From: Pseudomonadota bacterium | GTDB lineage: Bacteria > Pseudomonadota > Gammaproteobacteria > Burkholderiales > Burkholderiaceae_D | Assembly (NCBI GenBank): GCA_023409175.1 | Contig: JAEYIG010000061.1 | Location: 1 to 7,275, forward strand | DNA length: 7,275 bases | Direction: 5' to 3' | In this document: in pieces, positions 1 through 6,404 of the stretch | Numbering within the stretch: position 1 is the first letter of the stretch | Layout of the letters: each line of letters starts with the position of its first letter | Made by a program: the position numbers and the translations under genes | The notes under the pieces: model-generated | What the model saw: the letters and a program-made list of their open reading frames with translations, nothing else | Told to the model about the DNA's origin: nothing | Database searches by the model: none

Positions 1-44
1 AGACGCCTCGTAAAACAAATGCCCTGACTGATCGAATACCAGCC

Positions 45-79
45 TTGTTTAACGCCCTTTAACAACCCCTTTACAACAC
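45..79. repeat. Short imperfect tandem motif upstream of the esterase
   Basis: Three loose copies of a pyrimidine-rich unit close to CCCTTTAACAAC lie in the leader: TTGTTTAACG at 45-54, CCCTTTAACAAC at 55-66 and CCCTTTACAACA at 67-78. The last two match at 10 of 12 positions if a small shift is allowed. They sit just upstream of the ribosome binding site of the esterase gene, so they could be an operator or simply low-complexity leader DNA. I see no convincing -35/-10 pair in bases 1-99. Confidence 0.25.
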
Positions 80-99
80 ATTAACCGACGGGAAAAATA

Positions 100-771
100 A
101 TGAACAAATTTCTGCAATACAGCCAAACCGATACCGGCCCGGATCCACAGGTTTCCATTATCTGGATGCACGGTCTCGGAGACCACGGTTCCAGTTTCGT
201 TCCTCTCGTAAAGGAATTCGAGCTGACCGGATGCCCTCCGATCCGCTTTATCTTCCCACATGCGCCGGAACGCAACATCACGGCAAATGGCGGTTATTCC
301 ATGCGTGCATGGTTCGATATTTTCGCCGGATTTGACGATTCAGATATGGAAGACTCCGAAGGCATCATTGAGTCCCGTGACCTGATCATCGGCCTGATCG
401 AACAGGAAAAAAGAAGGGGCGTGCCTGCAGACAAGATCATTCTGGCCGGATTCTCACAGGGCTGTGCCATGGCCCTGTACACCGGCTTGTGCTATCCGGA
501 AAAACTGGCTGGCATTATCGGCCTGTCGGGCTATATGCCGCTCATGTATGCCTTCCCTGACGACAGGAATCCCGTCAACCAGAACACCCCGATTTTCCTC
601 GCACACGGCACACAGGATGACGTCGTCCCGTTCTCGCGTGCGGAAGACACCTTGAAACTGCTGGAATCGCTCGGCTATAACGTCGACTGGAATGCCTATC
701 ACATGGGCCATACCATGTCGCTTCCGGAAGTCCAGGATCTCTCTGCGTGGCTGCGCAACCTGCTGGCCTGA
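100..771 (+). CDS. Carboxylesterase/phospholipase, alpha/beta hydrolase (EstB-like)
   Basis: A 223-residue cytoplasmic serine hydrolase of the carboxylesterase/phospholipase (acyl-protein thioesterase-like) family, which cleaves short-chain acyl esters; the natural substrate cannot be told from sequence. The order of parts is typical: the oxyanion-region motif HGLGDHG at 24-30, the nucleophile elbow GFSQG at 117-121 with Ser119, the acid in HGTQDDVVP with Asp173, and the catalytic His204 in YHMGH. The length is usual for the family (about 215-225) and no signal peptide is seen. The ATG at 100 has a GGGA ribosome binding site at 90-93 with 6 bases of spacing, and the protein starts where relatives start, so the start is well supported. 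It appears monocistronic, converging on yaeQ at the hairpin at 784-817. Family assignment is firm, substrate unknown. Confidence 0.93.
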   Translation: MNKFLQYSQTDTGPDPQVSIIWMHGLGDHGSSFVPLVKEFELTGCPPIRFIFPHAPERNITANGGYSMRAWFDIFAGFDDSDMEDSEGIIESRDLIIGLIEQEKRRGVPADKIILAGFSQGCAMALYTGLCYPEKLAGIIGLSGYMPLMYAFPDDRNPVNQNTPIFLAHGTQDDVVPFSRAEDTLKLLESLGYNVDWNAYHMGHTMSLPEVQDLSAWLRNLLA

Positions 772-783
772 TCAGGTTTCAGT

Positions 784-817
784 GACAACGCCTGTCTCCT
801 GAAAGGCAGGCGGTGTC
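784..817 (+). terminator. Hairpin terminator between convergent esterase and yaeQ
   Basis: Bases 784-797 pair with 804-817 around a 6-base loop (798-803). There is one A/G mismatch (788/813) and one T-G wobble (795/806), and the core is CGCCTG against CAGGCG. On the plus strand the stem is followed by TCATTTTCC, a weak U-tract, so it fits a rho-independent terminator for the esterase transcript, 12 bases after its stop. The stem abuts the yaeQ stop codon (818-820), so it may also end or protect the yaeQ transcript from the other side, where no U-tract follows. Confidence 0.6.
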
Positions 818-1366
818 TCATTTTCCGGATTGACGGGTACACTCGTCAAAGTTCACTTCAAAGTTTCCGCCCTTTCCAATCAGGCTCATTTGCCCGTCCT
901 GTACCAGACACTGCCATTCCATCGACCGTTCGACCTGCCGTGAAATGGAATCCGTCAATTCGACCGGCAATATGACGACTTCAAGATTGCCGATCTTTTC
1001 CAGATCGTTCTTGCTTTTCTTCCACCATAATTCGGCATTTCGTCCATAGCCGATGAGGACGATTTTTCTGGCCTGCCTGCTTTTCGTCACAATACGTTTG
1101 ACCGCAGGCGAACCGACTTCAATCCACAATTCCGTCTGGCCGGTCAGGTCTTTCACCCACAAGTCGGGTTCCTCTGCCTCAGACAAACCTTTCGTGAAAA
1201 CGAGACGTTCGTCTGCATAGCGCATGAACGCGATTAATCGCGCCATCATCCGCTCATCCGTTTCAGAAGGGTGCCGTGCGAGCGTGAGGGAATAGGTCGA
1301 GTAATGTTGCCTGTCCATATCGGACACCTGAACATTTGTTTTGAAAATCGCAGCTGAAAGAGCCAT
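818..1366 (-). CDS. yaeQ: YaeQ family protein
   Basis: A 182-residue protein clearly of the YaeQ family (E. coli YaeQ is 181 residues). Shared landmarks are the N-terminus MALSAAIFK, the segment SLTLARHPSET at 26-36 followed by ERMM and RLIAFMRYADERL, the EPDLW motif at 66-70 and ELWIEVG at 79-85. Known YaeQ structures have a fold related to PD-(D/E)XK nucleases; the acidic residues around 66-83 are where such a centre would lie, but no biochemical activity is established. An early link of E. coli YaeQ to haemolysin expression was later questioned. The N-terminus aligns from the first residue with E. coli, so the ATG at 1366 is right even though no clear Shine-Dalgarno precedes it. It is transcribed divergently from the MscS gene, probably from the extended -10 element at 1404-1412, and appears monocistronic. 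Confidence 0.95.
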   Translation of the reverse strand: MALSAAIFKTNVQVSDMDRQHYSTYSLTLARHPSETDERMMARLIAFMRYADERLVFTKGLSEAEEPDLWVKDLTGQTELWIEVGSPAVKRIVTKSRQARKIVLIGYGRNAELWWKKSKNDLEKIGNLEVVILPVELTDSISRQVERSMEWQCLVQDGQMSLIGKGGNFEVNFDECTRQSGK

Positions 1367-1403
1367 AAGCTTGAAATAGGATCAAAAAATCGAGGAAACT
1401 GAA

Positions 1404-1432
1404 TTTATATCAGACTGCCGGTGCCATAAAAA
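1404..1432 (-). promoter_or_regulatory. Candidate promoter for yaeQ (extended -10)
   Basis: On the minus strand TGATATAAA (1412 to 1404) is an extended -10 element: TG, one base, then TATAAA with 5 of 6 consensus bases. A weak -35 (TTTTTA, 1432-1427) lies 17 bases upstream. Transcription would start about 30 bases before the yaeQ ATG. For the divergent mscS-like gene only weak candidates exist in the same gap (TATTAG at 1438-1443; TGCCATAAA at 1422-1430), neither with a good -35. Confidence 0.45.
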
Positions 1433-1476
1433 GTGTCTATTAGATTTATCACACAAAAAACGGACAGTCAGACACG

Positions 1477-2550
1477 ATGAAACACCTGAGAACAATTTAT
1501 TTCAGCAATTCATGGGAACACCTTATGGCAGCGGGACTGGTCATTCTGGGGGTGTTCCTGTTTCTTTATACCCTGAAACAATTCATCAGTGGCAGACTTT
1601 TCAAAAAAGCCGAAAAGACCCCGACTTACTGGGATGACATCCTTGCCCAAACCGTCAAATCAACCAGTGCCATCTCCATTCTGGTCTTTTCGCTACTGTG
1701 TGGCGTTTACATCCTCGACCTCCCCGATGAGGTCAATACCATCAACGCCCACCTGGCCGCCGTCGTATTCCTGTTCCAGTGCGGTTTGTGGATCAGCAAG
1801 GCAACTTCCTCATGGCTGGCTTACAAGGCCTCTCCTGAATTCGGGCAAAACACGCGACATCAGGTAATGAACATGCACATTATCGGTTTCGTCACCAGAC
1901 TCGTCATCTGGACAATTGCCCTGCTTCTGATACTGAGCAATCTCGGGATCAACATCACGGCCTTGATTGCCAGTCTGGGTATCGGGGGTATAGCCGTTGC
2001 GCTGGCGGTACAGAACATCCTGGGTGACCTGTTCGCATCCCTTTCCATTGCAATCGACAAACCGTTTGAAGTTGGCGACACCATCGTTATTGACGACCTT
2101 AACGGCACCGTCAAATATGTGGGGCTGAAAACCACACGCCTGACCAGCATTTCGGGTGAAGAACTGATCATTTCGAATGCCGACCTGCTGAAAAGCAGGA
2201 TTCACAATTTCAAGAAAATGCAGGAGCGTCGCATGGTTTTTTCCATTGGCGTTACATTCGATACGCCTCCGGAAAAACTGCACCGCATCAACCAGATCGT
2301 TCTGGACATTTTCAGTAAGATTCCCACCACGAGAATGGACCGGTGCCATTTCAACAGTATCGGCCAATCCAGCCTGAATTATGAAATTGCCTATTATGTG
2401 AAAAGTTCGGATTACTCCGTCGCCATGAATGCACAACAGGAAATCAATTTCTCCCTGATCGAGCATTTTGCCGAGGAAAAAATCGAGTTCGCCTTCCCAA
2501 CGCAGACTTTGTATGTCGTCAAGGATGAATCCGGCTCAGCTGTCCAGTAA
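1477..2550 (+). CDS. MscS family mechanosensitive ion channel (YnaI-like size)
   Basis: A 357-residue inner-membrane channel that would open under membrane tension to release solutes during hypo-osmotic shock. It is longer than E. coli MscS (286) and nearer YnaI (343). Hydrophobic segments lie at about 16-36, 63-81, 92-112 and 134-156, followed by the pore helix at about 160-192, with the Gly/Ala-rich run LIASLGIGGIAVALAV and the family motif QNILGDLFASLSIAIDKPF at 179-197. A beta domain follows (FEVGDTIVIDDLNGTV, then EELIISNADLL), then the cytoplasmic cage, ending in the family-typical FAFPTQTLYV at 338-347. So there are two extra N-terminal helices compared with MscS. The ATG at 1477 has only a weak GGA (1462-1464) as ribosome site. 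The last 15 bases overlap, tail to tail, the 3' end of the ABC ATPase gene. Ion selectivity and tension threshold cannot be read from sequence. Confidence 0.93.
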   Translation: MKHLRTIYFSNSWEHLMAAGLVILGVFLFLYTLKQFISGRLFKKAEKTPTYWDDILAQTVKSTSAISILVFSLLCGVYILDLPDEVNTINAHLAAVVFLFQCGLWISKATSSWLAYKASPEFGQNTRHQVMNMHIIGFVTRLVIWTIALLLILSNLGINITALIASLGIGGIAVALAVQNILGDLFASLSIAIDKPFEVGDTIVIDDLNGTVKYVGLKTTRLTSISGEELIISNADLLKSRIHNFKKMQERRMVFSIGVTFDTPPEKLHRINQIVLDIFSKIPTTRMDRCHFNSIGQSSLNYEIAYYVKSSDYSVAMNAQQEINFSLIEHFAEEKIEFAFPTQTLYVVKDESGSAVQ

Positions 2551-4248
2551 ACCGTACTTGTCTTTTGGAATGGCGGCCAGAAGGGCTTGCGTGTAAGGAT
2601 GGCGGGGATTGCGGTATATCTCGTCCGAGTCTGCCATTTCGACCACTTCCCCGTGCTGCATCACCATGACCTGATCGGCCATGTATTTCACGACAGACAG
2701 GTCATGGGAAATGAAAAGATAAGAGAGGCCGAATTCATCCTGCAGATCCTGCAAGAGGTTCAGTATCTGAGCCTGAACGGAAACGTCAAGGGCTGAAACC
2801 GATTCATCGCAAACGAGCACTTCAGGCTGCATGGTCAGACAGCGCGCGATGGCGATACGCTGTCGCTGTCCGCCTGAAAACTCATGCGGATAGCGATAAA
2901 AGGCTTCGTGTGGCAAACCGACTTTTTCAAGCCATTCGAAAGCCATTTCCTTGCGCCCGGCATTAGACGAACCGATCCGGTGAATCGAAAGCGGCTCCAT
3001 CAGGATCTGGCCTACCGTAAAACGAGGATTCAGGGAAGCGTAAGGATTCTGGAAAATGATCTGTATCCGGCGTTTGTAAGGCATGAATTCCTTTTCCGGC
3101 ATCGACAGGATATCCATTCCATCGAAAAGGACCTCTCCACCGCTGGCATGATGCAACCTCATCAGGGTGAGCCCCAGAGTCGTTTTTCCCGATCCCGATT
3201 CACCGACAATGCCCAGTGTTTTCTTTCTCGGCAAGACAAAGGAAACGTCCTTGACGGCCTGAAAGACGGTCTTTCGGAAAAAACCCGACCGGATCTCAAA
3301 ATTCTTGCTCAGGTGTCGCACGTCAAGAATGGGCACATCGTCATTTGAATACCCTTTCACCCTTTGGGGCAGCTCGTCATGAGGAGTGCCATTTGATTCC
3401 ATGACATCGTCAATGACAGGCAAATGGAACGGCCTTTCGTTCATCGGAGGGCGGCACAACAACAAGGCTTTCGTATAAGGATGGGACGGATGGGTGAAAA
3501 TCTTGCCTGCAGGCGCCTGTTCCTTGACGTCGCCATATCGCATCACGATCACTTCATCGGCTATTTCAGATACCAGTTGCAAATCATGGGTAATAAACAA
3601 CACTGACATGTGGTGTGATTGTTGCAGGGACTGGATCAATTCGATAATCTGCCGCTGGATCGTCACGTCCAGCGCTGTCGTCGGTTCGTCGGCAATGAGA
3701 AGCAGGGGCTCGCAAGCAATAGCCATGGCGATCATCACCCTTTGCTGCTGCCCACCGGACAACTGGTGTGGAAAAGCGTCTACCTTGGTCTGGGGATCGG
3801 GAATGCCGACTTCTTCCAGCAGTTCGACAGTCCGTTCACGTGCCTGTTTTCCTGTCATGCCCTTGTGAAACCGTAGCACCTCCCCAATCTGGTATCCCAC
3901 GGTAAATACCGGATTCAGCGAGGACATCGGCTCCTGAAAGACCATGGATATTTTCGAGCCGCACAATTCGCGTCTTTGCCGGTCAGTCATTTCAAAAAGG
4001 CTGTTCCCCTCAAAAACGATATTGGAAGACGGATCGATGATCGTATTGCCTTCCGGCAGCAGGCCCATGACGGCCAGTGCACTGACTGATTTTCCGCTGC
4101 CGGACTCCCCGACCAGCGCGACAGTCTTGTTAACGGGGATATCGAAAGAAATACCCTTGACTGCCTCAAAAACGGTATCTTTATCGACCCGGAAGGACAC
4201 CCGGAGATTGTCGACGCGCAGAAGGATGTCGGATTCCGGCATGTTCAT
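2536..4248 (-). CDS. Peptide ABC importer ATP-binding protein, fused double ATPase (YejF/GsiA type)
   Basis: A 570-residue protein with two complete ABC ATPase domains, powering the importer made with the two upstream permeases at the inner face of the cytoplasmic membrane. Domain 1: Walker A GESGSGKS at 47-54, Q-loop Gln105, signature LSGGQ at 163-167, Walker B with DE at 187-188, H-loop His221. Domain 2: Walker A GESGSGKT at 349-356, Gln400, signature FSGGQ at 457-461, DE at 481-482, His515. Both sites look competent. Each domain carries the oligopeptide/dipeptide C-terminal motif HPYT(K/Q)ALL (256-263 and 550-557), which places it in the Opp/Dpp/Yej group. In most Dpp/Opp systems these are two proteins (D and F). 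Its ATG overlaps the permease stop as ATGA (4245-4248), so it is translationally coupled. A second in-frame ATG two codons on (4242) has better spacing from AGGGGGA. The substrate is inferred to be peptides. Confidence 0.95.
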   Translation of the reverse strand: MNMPESDILLRVDNLRVSFRVDKDTVFEAVKGISFDIPVNKTVALVGESGSGKSVSALAVMGLLPEGNTIIDPSSNIVFEGNSLFEMTDRQRRELCGSKISMVFQEPMSSLNPVFTVGYQIGEVLRFHKGMTGKQARERTVELLEEVGIPDPQTKVDAFPHQLSGGQQQRVMIAMAIACEPLLLIADEPTTALDVTIQRQIIELIQSLQQSHHMSVLFITHDLQLVSEIADEVIVMRYGDVKEQAPAGKIFTHPSHPYTKALLLCRPPMNERPFHLPVIDDVMESNGTPHDELPQRVKGYSNDDVPILDVRHLSKNFEIRSGFFRKTVFQAVKDVSFVLPRKKTLGIVGESGSGKTTLGLTLMRLHHASGGEVLFDGMDILSMPEKEFMPYKRRIQIIFQNPYASLNPRFTVGQILMEPLSIHRIGSSNAGRKEMAFEWLEKVGLPHEAFYRYPHEFSGGQRQRIAIARCLTMQPEVLVCDESVSALDVSVQAQILNLLQDLQDEFGLSYLFISHDLSVVKYMADQVMVMQHGEVVEMADSDEIYRNPRHPYTQALLAAIPKDKYGLLDS

Positions 4249-5378
4249 GAATCCCCCTGTTTCAGTTTCGGATCAAGCGCATCTCTCAACCCATCGGTAA
4301 ACAATGACAGTGCCGTCACCAGAATCGCCATCGCCAGAGTCACGGCAACCAGCTGCCACCATTTTCCGAGAATGAGTTCGTTCTGCGCTTCGTTCAGCAT
4401 GCTTCCCCAGGATACGACACCGACAGGCACCCCGAAGCCCAGGAAACTCAGAATCACTTCAGACTTGATAAAACCGACTGACAGGATCGACATCTGGACA
4501 AGCGAAATATGGCTGACATTGGGGAAAATATGGACGAACATCCTGCGCCAGTTCGACGCGCCGATCGTGTTTGCCGCCAGAACGTATTCGCGTTCCTTAT
4601 GCTTGATATACTCGGCCCTGACCAGCCTGAAAACACCAGTCCACCCCGTCAGGCCAAGGATCAGGATGATAGTGAGCACTCCCTTGCTCTGAAGTACGGC
4701 TGCGACTGCCAGAATCAGGAGCAGGTACGGGATGGACGTGAATACGTTGTAAAACCAGTTCAGGAAGTCATCTATCCAGCCTCCGAAATAGCCGGCAAAC
4801 GCCCCCAGAAAAGTGCCCAGTACAGTGGCGACGAAAGCGGCAATCAGGCCAACAAGAATGGACGTTTCCGATCCCTTGATCGTCTTCTTGATGATGTCGT
4901 GTCCCCATTTGTCGGCTCCGAACGGCAGGGTTTTCAGCCGTCCCGAATCGTCGGACACCGCCGTTTCCTCCATACTCTGCTGGTTCCGGATTTCATCCAT
5001 CTCCGTTTTCAGCGGGTCTTCGATGCCATATGTTTCAGCAGAAGGCTGCCCTTTTGAAACCTCTTTTCTCAGATCGCGAATGATGTCTTTCAGTGGATCG
5101 ACCGGATTTTCAGGTGGCACTTCACGTACCGGCACAGCATCGGTTTCGGCAAGCTCATCAGCAGTGTAACTGGTTTGCTCTCCGACAAAATCGGGAGGGG
5201 CATAGTGGACACCCACTTCTTTCGACCAGTCAGAAGCGACAAAACCGGAGGCAGAGAAAACGAGCAGTCCCAGAAAGAGCACGACGATCCCAAGCGAAAA
5301 CATGGTCAGCCGGTCCGCTTTCAGACGTTTCCAGGTCAGCGCCCACAATCCTTCGGATGTAATCGACGGGTTTGCCAT
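4245..5378 (-). CDS. Peptide ABC importer permease, DppC/YejE type, with large periplasmic insert
   Basis: A 377-residue inner-membrane permease, one half of the translocation channel. Membrane helices are seen at about 24-45, 172-197, 211-230, 234-250, 292-314 and 339-361. The DppC-type entry motif LPFGADKWGHDI is at 151-162, and the EAA coupling loop (EYVLAANTIGASNWRRMF, 264-281) would contact the ATPase. C-family permeases are usually about 300 residues. The extra length is an insert at about 56-146, between helix 1 and the LPFGAD motif, on the predicted periplasmic side. It is rich in Asp/Glu (22 acidic against 8 basic residues) and Pro, and has no hydrophobic segment. The gene starts 5 bases after the stop of the upstream permease with no strong Shine-Dalgarno, so coupling is likely, and its stop overlaps the ATPase start. 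I leave the symbol open, although gene order matches yejBEF. Confidence 0.93.
   Translation of the reverse strand: MANPSITSEGLWALTWKRLKADRLTMFSLGIVVLFLGLLVFSASGFVASDWSKEVGVHYAPPDFVGEQTSYTADELAETDAVPVREVPPENPVDPLKDIIRDLRKEVSKGQPSAETYGIEDPLKTEMDEIRNQQSMEETAVSDDSGRLKTLPFGADKWGHDIIKKTIKGSETSILVGLIAAFVATVLGTFLGAFAGYFGGWIDDFLNWFYNVFTSIPYLLLILAVAAVLQSKGVLTIILILGLTGWTGVFRLVRAEYIKHKEREYVLAANTIGASNWRRMFVHIFPNVSHISLVQMSILSVGFIKSEVILSFLGFGVPVGVVSWGSMLNEAQNELILGKWWQLVAVTLAMAILVTALSLFTDGLRDALDPKLKQGDS
4252..4258 (-). promoter_or_regulatory. Ribosome binding site of the ABC ATPase gene; start choice open
   Basis: AGGGGGA (4258 to 4252 on the minus strand) lies inside the end of the permease gene. It leaves only 3-4 bases before the ATG at 4248 but 9-10 before the ATG at 4242. 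The second gives the more usual spacing, which would shorten the protein by two residues. The first creates the ATGA stop/start overlap. Confidence 0.5.
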
Positions 5379-5383
5379 GACAA

Positions 5384-6322
5384 TTACCGTAAGCGGACGC
5401 GCGGATCAATCTTCTGGTACAGCAGATCGGTCAGCAGATTGAAGAACATGGTCGCAATCGCGACATAAACCGTAATCGCCTTGATAACCGGAAAGTCGCT
5501 ACGCTCCACGGCCAGAATGATTTCCCGGCCGATTCCCGGAATTGAAAAGAAACGCTCGACGAGAAACGCCCCAATCAGCAAGGAAGGCAGGTTCGACATG
5601 ACATACGTAAGAATGGGAATCGTCGCATTACGCAAGACATGTACCCATAAAATCCGCTTTTCAGTCAACCCCTTCGCTCTGGCTGTCCGGACGTAATCCT
5701 GGCCGATTTCATCGAGCATGAATGTCCTGTACAGACGCAAATTGGGCGCAATGCTGACGACGAGCAGGATCAGGATCGGCAGTGACGAATACCGGAAAAG
5801 GTCCTGAACCCAGTTATTCCCCCATCCCTGAACGGGAAACCATCCCAGCTTATACGCGAGCAGATACTGGAATACGATAATGTAAACAAGAATGCTGACC
5901 GACATGCCGACCGTACAGACGATCATGATCATCCTGTCAGTCAATGAACCTCTGACATAGGCAACTGCCAGCCCGAGGGCGATTGCGAGACCCGTCTCAA
6001 GGAATGTCAATGGAATCAACAGTGTCAGGGAAGGGCCGAGTCTTGAAAGCAAAATACTGGAAACGGATTCGCCTGTACTCCAGCTGTTTCCGAAATCAAA
6101 ACAGACCGTCTGCTTCAGGAATATCCATAACTGCACATAAACGGGTTCATCTATACCCAGTTGCCTCCGGATGTTGGCTATCTGCTCCGGATTGGAGATT
6201 TTGCCTGCCAGCACATAAGCCGGATCGCCACCGACCCAGTTGAAAAGAAAGAAAACCAGCAACAATACCCCGATAATGGTCGGTATCATCTGCCAGAGGC
6301 GACGGATCAGATAGGAAAACAT
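5384..6322 (-). CDS. Peptide ABC importer permease, DppB/YejB type
   Basis: A 312-residue inner-membrane permease, the partner of the downstream DppC-type protein. It opens with the B-family signature MFSYLIRRLWQMIPTIIGV, then a periplasmic stretch with IRRQLGIDEPVYVQ at 51-64. Six membrane helices lie at about 11-28, 99-122, 132-157, 180-197, 236-258 and 281-303. The EAA loop is DYVRTARAKGLTEKRILWVH at 209-228, and FFSIPGIGREI at 258-268 is the usual B-family motif. It is somewhat shorter than E. coli DppB (339) and YejB (364), mostly in the periplasmic loop. The ATG at 6322 is preceded by AGGGA some 12 bases upstream, a rather long spacing, but the N-terminal signature confirms the start. 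It is first in a three-gene operon whose likely promoter is at 6361-6369. No binding-protein gene accompanies it here. Confidence 0.94.
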   Translation of the reverse strand: MFSYLIRRLWQMIPTIIGVLLLVFFLFNWVGGDPAYVLAGKISNPEQIANIRRQLGIDEPVYVQLWIFLKQTVCFDFGNSWSTGESVSSILLSRLGPSLTLLIPLTFLETGLAIALGLAVAYVRGSLTDRMIMIVCTVGMSVSILVYIIVFQYLLAYKLGWFPVQGWGNNWVQDLFRYSSLPILILLVVSIAPNLRLYRTFMLDEIGQDYVRTARAKGLTEKRILWVHVLRNATIPILTYVMSNLPSLLIGAFLVERFFSIPGIGREIILAVERSDFPVIKAITVYVAIATMFFNLLTDLLYQKIDPRVRLR

Positions 6323-6360
6323 GTGTGTCTGCAGTCCCTGTTTATCGAATACATGCTTTG

Positions 6361-6389
6361 TTTATAACATGACGCGGTCGCTTTGGTAT
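6361..6389 (-). promoter_or_regulatory. Candidate promoter for the peptide ABC operon (extended -10)
   Basis: On the minus strand TGTTATAAA (6369 to 6361) is an extended -10 element, the same TGnTATAAA form as upstream of yaeQ. The -35 position at 17-base spacing (ATACCA, 6389-6384) matches only 3 of 6 and falls in the loop of the hairpin at 6373-6399. Predicted initiation is about 30 bases before the permease ATG. It would let the importer be expressed apart from the peptidase. Confidence 0.4.
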
Positions 6390-6399
6390 GGCAACCGCG
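6373..6399 (-). terminator. Hairpin after the M3 peptidase stop
   Basis: Read on the minus strand, CGCGGTTGC (6399-6391) pairs with GCGACCGCG (6381-6373) over nine positions with one U-G wobble, around a 9-base loop. It begins 5 bases after the peptidase stop codon. The tail is TCATGTTATAAA rather than a U-run, so rho-independent termination would be weak. It may be a partial terminator, an attenuator or an mRNA-processing stem between peptidase and importer. On the plus strand the wobble becomes a C/A mismatch, which favours the minus orientation. Confidence 0.45.
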
Positions 6400-6404
6400 C
6401 AATA

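Noticed and set aside
3..62. Possible C-terminal end of an upstream gene (open frame from the left edge to TAA at 60-62)
   Set aside because: Only 19 codons are visible with no recognisable motif; chance openness of this length is common, so it cannot be supported.
767..776. Palindrome CCTGATCAGG over the esterase stop codon
   Set aside because: It is a 10-base palindrome with no loop, at a level expected by chance, with no partner site seen.
830..849. TTGACG/CGTCAA inverted repeat inside the 3' end of yaeQ
   Set aside because: It is a 6-bp stem within coding sequence with no U-tract; it may be chance and adds little to the stronger hairpin at 784-817.
1810..2466. A 218-codon open frame on the minus strand inside the MscS-type gene
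   Set aside because: The plus-strand frame carries the conserved pore and cage motifs; the antisense translation resembles no family.
2536..4248. Loss of one catalytic site in the fused ATPase, as in some asymmetric ABC proteins
   Set aside because: Both halves keep Walker A, Q-loop, signature, Walker B Asp-Glu and the H-loop His, so no degeneracy is visible.
4509..5057. A 182-codon plus-strand open frame opposite the second permease
   Set aside because: It lies wholly antisense to a permease with clear helices and EAA loop, and its sequence has low-complexity shadow character.
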